Source: Carallia brachiata (taxonomy: Eukaryota > Streptophyta > Magnoliopsida > Malpighiales > Rhizophoraceae). Taken from it: a stretch of DNA of 64,000 nt. Where the stretch lies: the NCBI GenBank assembly GCA_021464245.1, contig JADCRB010000024.1, positions 1,726,836-1,790,835 on the forward strand, read 5' to 3'. A program made the position numbers and the translations under genes. Within the stretch, counting starts at the first letter, position 1, and every line of letters begins with the position of its first letter. Below the pieces are notes generated by a model. The model searched no databases, was not told where the DNA came from, and saw nothing but the letters and a program-made list of their open reading frames with translations. Below, piece by piece: positions 48,458-59,211 of this stretch.

Positions 48458-49251
48458 GGCATAAAAATCAATTTTACTTAAAATTTAAGACCGTTTACTA
48501 ATTTTTATTCATAATATTTTTTTTTATGAAAATTGGTATAAAAAATTTTTCCTATCGCATAATTATACTCAACAGTTAATTTTTTCATCAATTATGCTGA
48601 CGTGCCACCTGACGAAATACCACGTCAGCACAGTGATGACGTGGTCATCACAAAGTTAATGACGTGACATTTTTTATTTTTTTAAAAATCTGAAAAAATT
48701 TCAAAATATATTAATATTTAATAAAAAATGAACCCAAATTAATTTTCTAACAAAAAAATTTACTCAATTTAATGAAAAATTTAAAATAAAAATAGTTGTC
48801 GTCAGAAGTGTTTTAAATTTGAAAGATTTTAATTTTATTAAGAAAATTAATTTAAGAAGAATTTAGATTTAAAGGGTTTCAATTTTATTTGATAAAATTG
48901 ATTTTAAATTGAGTTCTTTTTTTAATTTTTTATTAAATTGATTTTTTTTGTTGGAAGAATAAATTGAGTTCATTTTTAATTAAATATCAACATATTTTAA
49001 AATTTTTAAAATTTTTAAAAAATAAAAAATATTATGTCATCAACTGAGATGAAGTGGTACATGCCACGTCATCAGTTTTGCTTACATGGCGCTCCGTCAG
49101 TTGACACGTCAGCATAATTGACGGAAAAATTAACAGTTGGATATAATTGTACGACGGAGAAAATCTTTTGTACCGATTTTCACAAAAAAAAAACGTTATG
49201 AATAAAATCAACAAACCGTCTTAAATTTTGGATAAAATTGACCTTTACACC
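48458..49251. mobile_element. Mutator-type MITE with long terminal inverted repeats and a 9-bp target duplication
   Basis: The left arm (48458 to about 48620) begins ggcataaaaatcaatttta. The right arm (about 49085-49251), read in reverse complement, begins ggtgtaaaggtcaatttta. The arms stay similar for about 160 bases (aaaatttaagac, attcata, caattatgctgacgtg). TAAATTATT flanks both sides (48449-48457 and 49252-49260), a 9-base duplication as made by Mutator-like transposases. There is no coding sequence. The inner parts of both arms carry several ACGT-core motifs (TGACGTG, CCACGTCA). Confidence 0.85.
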
Positions 49252-51598
49252 TAAATTATTTCCTTTACCGTTTGACCAAAAAAAAAAAACTATTATGGTA
49301 GAGTTGAGTTCTTAATTTTTCAAATCTTAAGTTATTATTATTATTATTATTTGGTCTTTTAGAATTAAATGGGGTATTTGATTGGGAGATTTGAAATTCA
49401 AATATTAAATCTCTAAACTAAAAATAACTGCATCCAATCATCTTAATAATAACTAAGTCATCTTCAAATCTTGAATTTAAATCTTAACCACATACTGTAA
49501 TTTTAAAAATCAAAGAAAAACACAGGCCGGTTCTCGTCCCAACCCAGGAACAAATGGCAAGTCATACCAAGCACACCTCGTTATTGTTTATTACGGGCCT
49601 GTGGCCTATTCGGCCCATTTTACATGTTTATCTATATGATCTTAAATGTTAACTATGTAATATAAATCTTAATTTTTGGTATAGTTTATATTATTATATT
49701 ATGATCAATATTAGCAAATTATAAACATCAGTTCATAAAATTAACTTTTATTTTTATGATATTAAAAAATTTTAATTTGACTTTTTTTTGTAATATAAGC
49801 GAATTCTTATTTAGTCCATGTAATTTTTTTTTTTAATGATTGTGTGGTTAAAAAAACAAAAAGAAAGTAATTGAAATAGAGTAAAAAAAATGAATGTGAC
49901 TGGTTCTCAGTGCCTTTACTGGAATTCTTCGTGTAGTTGGTTGAGTCATTTTTTGTAACATAAAAATGTGCTGCTCCTAGTCACAAATTATCTTGAATGC
50001 ATATGCAATTTTAACCGCTCATTAAATATAAAGTTGATACAAAATAGAGAAAAAAAAAGCAAATTGAGATAAAAATGGAAGATTTTATATTTAAAAGATA
50101 CAATTTTTTTAATGTGGTTTAGTCGGAAATTAGAGATCGGAGATTTCGACCCTAACGATATTTACTTTACTTATTTTTTGGCGAATAAATTTACCAAAAA
50201 CTTTAAAAATTATTTAATAATATACGTAAAAGTAACGATATAGAATGAATGTCTGTCTTTTCCTTTCTTCCTCTTCTCCCAGTTATTTATATGCAAAAAT
50301 TAAAAATATTAAATGAAATTTATGAATCACATTAAAAAGCATTTTAATGTCAAAGAGATAGATGGGGTTTGGCAGTGTACAAATTAGAAAATTCTGGTGG
50401 CCGCAGTGGACTCCTCCTTTTCATCCCTAAACTTTTTACGACCAATGAAAATCCCTGTACTAACATCCTTCTGTGATTAATTAAGTTTAGCATGTCTACA
50501 ATTATCTCACCCTATTTTATGGAACCGTTTTCTTAACAATCTCGCTTTTTATTTATGAATCCATTCTAAATTGCATGGAGTGGTATGCAACCTTGCAATT
50601 AGTCCATATGGGGTTTGATTTAGCTTCTGACCAGACACCAATTATTCAGAAATTTGGGAAGTCCAGTCCAGGCTCTAAAATTATGTGTTACAGACTGAAC
50701 TCATACTTTGTTGCTCTACTCTGTCACAAATGCAAGCAACTGCATTAAGGAGTTGGCCTTTTGATAAATATGTAGCTTTTGCGCATCTCTACTTCGCCTT
50801 TGAAGCTGCGTGACAGACAAGGAAGAGTAGCAATAGAAGTCTTTTAGAATCAAGCATGGAGAAATGGCGTCATCGATATCAAACAGGAAATACCAGAACA
50901 GCCAGGACTTAACAACAATACTAATATGTGCATACGGTTCTTAGTGAATGAGCAAAAAATTTCCACATAATTCCATGCCAATTGCCAGACCCACTACTCA
51001 TGCTCTGCCACATATCATGCTATTTGCTACATATACACATCTTCTGCTTTGGGGGAAAAGAAGAAAAGCTGGGCTTTTAATTTGTTGAGTACGAGATTAA
51101 GGCACTCTGACTATGACATGTAACTCCTAAAATCAGCCAATGTACCAAAATTATTAATACTGACAATAATGCAATAAACCTCTGAAGTAACTAAAAGAAA
51201 CCCTGACCAATGACCAACTGGTTCACTGCCACCCGCTACGTTAAAGAAAAGGATGTGTGAAAGTGATTGCATTGTATCAAGTCAATCAGTAATGATTTTC
51301 ATCACTTGGGAACCTAGTCTACTATTGACCACATTAATGCAGAACTGGAAATGATATATTTAAAAAAAAAAAGAATAAGAGAAAGAAAAACAAAATTGGA
51401 AATAGAGACATCTTCCCAAGTTACCTCTCCCTGCTTAAAACCTAGACTCCTGATGACATTGCATTTCACCCATTTCCTCTGGAAATTGTTGTTCTTTCTC
51501 ACAATATTGCAGTTGGGGTTTTCTTGTACTCTTGTCCATCTCTTGAGCAGAAGAAATTGCAAATAAGCTTTTGTTAAATTGACTACAAGGTGATCAGT

Positions 51599-52375
51599 AT
51601 GAAGTATGTGTTTATCACTTGGAATACGTTCATTCCTTTTTTTTTTTTTATTTTTGGCACCCATATTGGTCCTTTGGAGTTACAGGATTCCTTCATTCCC
51701 AAACTTGTTTTTGTTCTGCCAGCGAAAAATAGTGCTTAAGGTCCGATGAATTGCCCAAAAATGCCGCACTAAGGCACTCCAGATTGCAGCAGTGGCAGAT
51801 GGTAAGTTTTTGAAGTTCTTCTATGTTTTGTAATTCAATTTATATACACCCTCTTCAACTTTCGTAACCAGAACCCTTTTTGTTTATTTAACGTGGTGGC
51901 TTCACTGGCCTGTGTCTTCATATTATACGGTGATTTAGCTTCCATGCAAATAGGAAACTCACTGTTGAAAAGGGATTTCTCTTCTTTACTTTGATAACTG
52001 GTGAGCATGGAATTTAACTTAGAAGCGAAGGGTAATTAACCATTTATAGTCAAATTAGTGTTGAGAGTTAACTTAAAATTGTGTGAGTTAGACTCACGGT
52101 CTCACGCTCTAATTCCTTAATTGAAGAACGTTTTAGCAACCCGGAATTTTTTTGGGAGGGATTATGATTCATCAAATTTGAGGCATACTATCAAATTTTA
52201 TAATTAAAGTAAAATTTGCGATGCAGGGGTGAGCTTTGTGGGATTTGAGGGAGACGAGAAAGAGAAATTGGTGGTGATCGGAGAAGATGTTGATGCTGTC
52301 AATTTGGCTCGTAGACTGAGGGAGAAAGTTGGGCATACCGATGTTATCAGCGTCGCAGCCTTGGATAAAAATTAG
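51599..52375 (+). pseudogene. Heavy-metal-associated (HMA) domain protein gene with several single-base defects
   Basis: The last exon (52227-52375) reads cleanly: GVSFVGFEGDEKEKLVVIGE, then DVDAVNLARRLREKVGHTDV, then ISVAALDKN and a stop. The exon before it (51723-51801) gives KIVLKV and CRTKALQIAAVADG only in two different registers. Between them the conserved MNCPKC block is out of frame, with a TGA at 51744-51746. One missing base in 'gtccg' and one extra A in 'cccaaaaatg' would explain this. A start ATGAA at 51599 sits against gtatgt one base short of the usual ATGAAG-gt junction. The family (HIPP/HMA proteins, about 75 residues here) are small plant metallochaperone-like proteins. This may be a decaying copy or a poorly resolved sequence. 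Confidence 0.6.
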
Positions 52376-55300
52376 ACAATATGTTGCTGTGACTTTTTTT
52401 TCTCTTTTTTTTTTTTTTCTATAATATGGGAAAACAAAAATAGCACCTGCAGACCAATTCGAGAGGATTGCACTGTTTTATTGCAGAATGAGCAAGGTCT
52501 CTTGTTGTTATTACTAATTAGGAGGATTCTGGGTGTCTCTAATTCCTGTTCCTACATGGACAAGGGCTGTGCTCCAGGTTCTAGGGAGGATCGGTTTCTT
52601 AATTTTTTCATGTTATTGTTATATATAGCTTCCAATTTCGTAGTTTTTAATTCGGATTGATCCAAAGGATACAACTTTCGTAATGAGAGATTGGCTTTCT
52701 TGATTTTCAGGTGATAGCTAGTGTGATTTAAAAGCCTAAGATTAATTTTGAAACAAATTTTGGTACATATCAAATAGGTTTTTCATGTTAATATTATATT
52801 TATTGTTACCTTAGTACTGATGATAAAAAAAAAAATGTTACTTTAAAACTTTATTTTTGGCAATTTTTTTTCAAATTTTTTTTTGTTGCTTAATGTATTC
52901 TGTATGAACTCTGGCCATTTTCTCTGCGCGCATAACTTTTCTCCTATCTTTTTTTTACTAATAAAAAAAAAAAAAAAGATCCCCATCTTTATTTGCGACT
53001 GCCATTAACGCCTCGAGGACTTCCTGGACAACAGCGGACGACCTTTTTTCTTGTTAATGCTTGGGTAATTGTCGTTATATTTTTCAAAAAGAAATAGAAA
53101 CATCGGAACAAATTTTCGGAAAAGAAAAGAAACCTTTTTTTTTTTTTTTTAATTTCCACGGTTGCAAAGGAGGGCGACGCGCAAAGGAAAATTGAACCAC
53201 GAAGAATTCGATACAAGATTAAGCGATTGTAACAAAGTATTTCAACAATTCAGTCAGAATCACGAGAAAAAAAAAAAGAAAAAGGTGTTGTGAACTTGTG
53301 ATTATTAAGATAATCAAAAAAATTTTACTACATAGTAATATCTTAAATAACATTAATATGATCACACAGTTCATTTAATTTTATTTAATTGTTTATCTAT
53401 TTTCTTTTTTTGTCAAATCTAATTGTCTATTAATCCATATTATTTTAACTTTACTTAAAAAATTTCCAATCAAATAATTTTTTTTAATTAATAAAAAGTT
53501 TCTGCGTGCTCTGTTGATAATAACAACACCTCAACTACATTTACCAGACAAAATTGGTAATACCACCGGTCGGTCGGCGGTGTAACAACTTGGTATGAAT
53601 TATCAGTCATTATTCATCGACTATTAATCATGCCAACTTCAAACAAACAAACAACTAAATCTCAATGTCACCACCTTTTTATCAAACGTGAAATTCTCTA
53701 CCAACAAATTTTTTATACTACATACGAAACACCCAACTCAATTCCTCTCATTGAAGCCCCACGCAGTGTCGTTCCCTTATTGAACCCATCAAAATTTTCA
53801 GCGTCACTCGCCTAAATTCCTCTTTTCGCCCACCCCACTACCCAACAGAAAACATACGTAAGGAAAGAAAGAGACAAAGGCATTCTGTTCGTTTAATGCT
53901 TTTGCCCCCTTTATTTTTGGCCTCCACCATTTTTTCATTTTCAATACGATCACACTTTGATCAGTAAAAAAGCAAAGGGTCCCATATATCTTTCTAAGAG
54001 CTGTTTAAGAATTTATGCCCTGACATTAACTTTGTTTTCCTCTTTATTTATTTATTTCTTTATTTATTAATCCGTTATTTATCAAATGGTCCCGTATATC
54101 CTTCTAAGAGCTGTCTTTGTTTTTTTTTTTTTTTTTTGTTGTGGTTTTTGAATGTCCCTCTAAGAGCAATCTCAGGACTTCGCATAGGGGAACATGTGCT
54201 GGTATGATTGCATTTTTTTTTCTCTTTTTTGGTTCCTTTTCTCACCGAACAATTGCATCGCGTTGTAGACTTGTAGCAGCAAATCAAATGACCGTCCAGG
54301 AAGAGAATGTTTGTTATGAAGATGTAAAAATTGATGAAATTATAGAAATCCATTATTCTAAAATTCCTTGTATTTGAAATACAAATTATCTTGCCCAATT
54401 TCTGGGAATTTAGTGATTCCTTTGTTTGGTTAAACCAATCTTTTTAAAAAAAAAAATTGCAGATAAAATTAAAAAATATATTCTTTTTTTTTGTCTAAAA
54501 AATATATTCTTGATATACCATAAAAAAGATTCCATAATTGAGTCTTACAGGATAGGCTTACTTAGTCCTCATCTCATAAATAGAAAAAAAAAAAGTGAAC
54601 GCATATAAGTGAAAATGTAGTAGGTACGTAAAAATCTGAGTCATTAAATTGTGAAAAGTATATTAAATTTTTAAAAAATAAATGAATTATTTAATACCGT
54701 TAAATTAATTACGTAATTTTTAGACAAGAGTGGCCTCCCCATAAATATGTGAAAGTTGATTTATGAAAGTTACGCGTACAGGGGATTTTCAATTCCCTTC
54801 AACTAAGAGGATTATCTTTACTTTTTTTTCTTTTTTAACGAGAAAATATGTGTGATATTTTACCTATCAAATAAAAAATTATGATGGTTGAACAACATAA
54901 TAAATTAGACTCTACATTAAATTTATAAAAAATTAAATTTCATAATAACTAATAAAAATTATTAATCATTGTCATAATTATATGGGAACCAACATATTGT
55001 TAGTTTTACCTAACGTCACAGCCAAAATTCAAAGCCGGATAAATAAAATGTTCTTCTTTTTCTTTAATTTGGCAAACCAAATAAAAAGTTAGTAAATTCT
55101 CTCGCGTCAACTGCCTCTCACCAGTGCCAGACACGCTTCAAAGTGAAATGCTTTCATGTGATTCCTGTGGAAAGCAATCAAAACTTATCTCAATTTCAAT
55201 CTGGCCAGATGGCAAATGTACCCCACAGGAAAAGTGAGGCATCAAAATTAATTGGGAGTGACTTTAAGTCGTACTTTCTAAATTTTTTTAATAAAAAAAA

Positions 55301-56003
55301 TTATGAATATATTAATTATTAAATTTATTAATTAAAATTAAAATAATTTTTATTTAAATATTTCAATTAATTATTTTTATAAAAATAAATCTGTCACTAA
55401 AATATTAATAAATCTGAAAAAATTTCCTCCACAACTTAAATATGGTATTAATAAATTTTAAACTCAATAGTATACACTTTAACTTAAATCCCGGATAATG
55501 GGTTGTACTTTCCAATTAGTCTCCAAGGGAGAGTCTCAGTGAGGGATCAACAAGTTAAGATTCTAAATTGAAGTTCTTTGATTCAATTCAAATTCATCCA
55601 ATAGCATGAGAAGCAATTTACACAATGGAAACTCGAAAATATGGAAATTCCCCATGTTATAATTATAATAATAAAATGTAAAGAAATATTTTTCATAATT
55701 ATTATAATTACATAAAAAATTTTAATTGTTACCATATAAACACTGAATAACACACTTTTTATGTTTGCATGCAACAAAAGCCTGTATAGTATGCGACCAG
55801 ATGGATGATCTGAAAATAATATGTTTTTTTTGGTTAATTAATTTTGAACTAAAAATATAAATTAATAAACAAAAAAGTACTCCATAGTCAAAACCATGTT
55901 TTTTTTTAAAAAACGCATAAACCAATTTAGATAAAGCCAAATAGAAAAAAAAAATATTTAACTAAAAATTACAACGACTTCAAAACATGTGTTTGAATTT
56001 GAT
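52376..56003. other. AT-rich intergenic region between the HMA and At3g17950-like genes
   Basis: The HMA 3' UTR is followed by AT-rich DNA with long A and T runs. A short direct repeat is visible: tatatctttctaagagctgt near 53985-54005 and tatatccttctaagagctgt near 54095-54115, with a weaker third copy (ccctctaagagc) near 54155. The ORFs are short and of low complexity. I see no gene. Confidence 0.6.
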
Positions 56004-56772
56004 TCAAGGGCCATCGCCGCTGCAGATCCCAGTGAGCGAAACCGGAAATCTAAAAAGAGCAACACCAGCCGATGTCCCGCCGCCGACTGTTCCAGCCGGA
56101 GGCAAGACCCTCCCATCGGCAAACAAAATCCGTCCATCGAAAGCACTATTCGTCGGCTGCTCCACCATCACGCCCTCAAGCTCCGCCACAGCAGCATCAT
56201 TATGAAACGCCGCCAAACCGCCGTCCCCAAACCTCCTCTCAACCTCGAGGAAATCCCCCAGAGACGCCGGCTTGGAGCCGCCGTCCCTGCAAAGCCTCCA
56301 CCATCCACGCCGCCGCCGCTCCACAATGGCAGCTGGGATTGCCTTCTTCTTTTTCTTCTTGTTATTAGCACTGGCGGAGCCAGAAGGCAGGGAGGCGGCG
56401 GCGGCAGTCAGATGGGTGTCGCCGAGGTGCTGAGGGGGAGCTCTGAAAGTGACGGCCGGAAAGTTCACGCCCATTAGAGTGCCCAACGTGGTGCTTCTGT
56501 CGTGGAAGAAAGACCCGGTGGACTGCGTCGCCAACCCCAAAAAAAAAAAAAAAAAAAAGAAGAAATGAAATTTACAACTCTATTATCAAAAAAAAAAAAA
56601 AACTGATCATGGTAATCTAAAATCACCATAAAATTGGGTGAGGAAATGAAAGGGAAAGAAGCAAGAAAGGAAAGTGGATAATGGGTACCTCAGTGTCGAG
56701 ATCGGAGGAGGAAATGGATGACTCGGTCGGCGACGACGGCGGTGGAATCACACTATTTGCTGGACCCCACAT
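56004..56772 (-). CDS. At3g17950-like protein of unknown function
   Basis: Two exons, 56772-56689 and 56522-56004, encode 200 residues. Exon 1 (MWGPANSVIPPPSSPTESSI, then SSSDLDTE) joins exon 2 (STGSFFHDRSTTLGTLMGV) in phase 0 across GT-AG. From memory, the block SSSDLDTESTGSFFHDRSTT is the signature of the uncharacterised At3g17950 family. A second family-like block is SLGDFLEVERRFGDG, and further on there is ILFADGRVLPPAG. There is no signal peptide or membrane span; the middle is basic and Ala-rich (KKKKKKAIPAAIVERRRRGW). The start is short for the family, so an upstream exon is possible, though the ATG sits just after a pyrimidine/GA-rich leader (56771-56820). No biochemical function is known to me. 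Confidence 0.7.
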
Positions 56773-59211
56773 CCTCTCTCTCTCTCTCTCTCAAGATGTC
56801 TTTCTCTCTCACTCAAGATGTCTGGTTTTGATGGAGGAACTTTCCTTGTATTTTTGTTTTGTGTTGTAATTTGTAAGGGAGTGGAGACAAAAGGATGTTT
56901 AAGAAAAGACTTTTTAATTTTTTGTTTTAGAGAAAAATAACAGTAACTGTGATTTGAATTTGGGCCTTCATTTAACTTATTTCATACAGAAAACTAGCAT
57001 TAGATGCTGATGAATCTGAACAAAATTTTATTATAATTTATTTAATAATTGTTAAATTGTTATAGATCTTTTGAATTCATTTATTAAAAAGGAGAAAACC
57101 TAAATTCTTTGGATGTGGCAAATTGAAAACTCATTCTTTCCATTTTGCCACATTAATTTAGAACTTTTCACTTAACTTAAACATAGAAAATGAGAAAAAA
57201 AGAAGAAGGCAATTTGCCCTCTATCTTTATTCTTTTTGAGAATTTCGTCAACAACGTTTTTTTGTTTTAAATTATACCTTTAACGTTTCTACCGTCAATC
57301 TTTTTTGCCCTCCGCCGTTAGTTTACCGTTAAATTTAATATTTATCAGCCAAATTATCGTCTTGTCGTCTAATTTGAATAACATGTGAATATACAGTGAT
57401 CACCTAACATCTAATAATTTTTTTTAAAATTTTTTTCAAATATTGTGACATATAAAAAATGAAAAGAAAATGTTATTTATAATTTTATAAAGTTAAAAGT
57501 AAAAATAAAAATAAAGATTCTGTAATCTGTATACACTATAATAAGCAAATGTCTGAACAGAACTAATCAGAAAATGATAAGATATGATAGATCATCACTT
57601 TATTAAATGTCAGATCATCAATTTATGCTGATATGTTATTCAAATTAGACAACGAGATGATAATTAAACTGTTAAATGTTAAATTTAACGACAAACTAAC
57701 AGCAAAGGGCAAAAAAAAATTGACGACTGAAACATTGAGAGCATAATTTAAAATACAAAAACGTTATAGGGTGAAATTCTCAAAAAAAAATAAAGAGAGT
57801 GAATAAAATTCATATATTTGCCAAAAAAAAAAAAATCCATATAACTATCCGAATGGAAAAGAAAGAAGCTTCAACATAAATTAATAATTCTCTCAGTACG
57901 TTGCTATGTATTTCCAATTTAACTATAGTTAATTTTTTTTAAATGTAAGTTATAGAAAACTTTACTAGCTACTTGATAATTGTAATTTATATCATATGAG
58001 GATGCATAAGAATGAGGAATTTTATCCGTCGATTTGAATTGAAAACCTTTAATTCAGAAATTTAAACTCTCAGAATATAAAATGTTCGGACTGAGAATTA
58101 TGATAGGTACTTTTAACCTTTTTTTTTTTAGTTACACAAAAATGTACATTAACTGCTACGTCACAATCTAAATAGTCATCTAATTTCTACTAATCATAAA
58201 TAGTTTGGTCAATTATTAAAATTTCCCTAAAAACCCAAAAAAAAAATTAAAATTTCCCTCATTTTGTTCTTTTGTTTTTTTTTCGAAAAATGTTTTCAGA
58301 AAATGTTTCGGTGTTTCCGAGTACCGTAACTAGGAATAGTAACTCTACGGCTCTACCTTTGTGTCTCCGCAAGGCGAGTAATTTTGCTGATAATATTGGT
58401 ATGGAAGCCTATCACGTGTTAGGCTATTACCTAGCGAAGCAAGCATACACCACAAATTAATTACTTAGATGAAATTGATTTCTCCTTCACATTCCCTCGT
58501 CCTCGTGCAGATTTAAAATGCATGTAGCTACCATCTATCATTGTAATCTGCTAGTAAATATTGAATATTATCAGATTAAATGTCTTAACTTTAAAAGTTG
58601 TTAGACGTTCAGTGAAATTAAATATATTTTTTTATTTTGTAACGTTGAGTTATATTATAACCATTCAGACGGTTTAGAGATTTATTCTAAAAACATAAGT
58701 AATAATCTTAATAAGATTGTAGAACATTACTCTTGCCATCCCATATGTTTCACTTAAAGAAAAAAAATTCATGCGGCCAGAAATCCTCGAATGGAGAAAA
58801 ATAGTTAGCTTATATGTGAGGGCGATTAAATTTTGGATAAAGATATAGCGTTAAAATAAAAACTCGTGAAATGACGTTTACTTGGACCCATTCTAAAGAT
58901 TACAACATAAGGCTCGAGTCCACAGTTTTCGCAATAACAATTGGTGCCAAGAGTGGAGAGCATTAATAGGATAGACGAGAGTATAGTTACTCCATCTAAG
59001 CAAATTGGAAGGGCTAAAATCTAATGAAATCAAAGGAAAATGGAAATTTTGAAACTCTACAATGGACATGAAGTTGTAGGAGCCCCATCAATTTATTATT
59101 CCAGGAGGCAATATTAAAATCAGCATGATTATGTTTCGAATCATTAATCAATGATCTGCAAACCATAATTCAACCTTATACTGATTTCTATCCCCTTGAA
59201 AATCTACCACC
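56773..59211. other. Intergenic region between the At3g17950-like and epimerase genes
   Basis: The leader of the minus-strand gene carries a (CT)n tract near 56775-56792. A long inverted-repeat element (57208-57822) is listed separately. The rest is AT-rich. A 62-codon frame at 58272-58460 (MFFFRKMFSENVSVFPSTVT and on) lies in slightly GC-richer DNA, but I do not recognise it. I see no other gene. Confidence 0.55.
57208..57822. mobile_element. Second long-TIR MITE-like element
   Basis: The left arm (57208 to about 57400) and the right arm (about 57600-57822) are imperfect inverted repeats of roughly 190-200 bases. Both begin ggcaa when read inward. Shared blocks include ttttgagaatttc, ttttaaattat, ccgttagttt-type sequence, cgttaaattta, and gtctaatttgaataacat. 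The middle has no coding sequence. The flanks are A-rich, so a target duplication cannot be defined with confidence. Confidence 0.75.

Larger units (their letters stand above)
46702..51590. other. Intergenic region with a GC-richer island and a MITE
   Basis: The MADS promoter side (46702-47000) has no clear TATA box. From 47.0 to 47.65 kb the DNA is AT-rich. A GC-richer island (about 47690-48440) and a long-TIR element (48458-49251) are described separately. From 49.3 to 51.3 kb I see no gene. The stretch 50350-51300 is less AT-rich but has no long frame; it may be non-coding transcript or old gene sequence. Confidence 0.55.

Noticed and set aside
55989..56477. 162-codon plus-strand frame opposite the At3g17950-like gene
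   Set aside because: The minus strand has the family signature and a matching splice junction; the plus frame is a shadow of GC-rich coding sequence.
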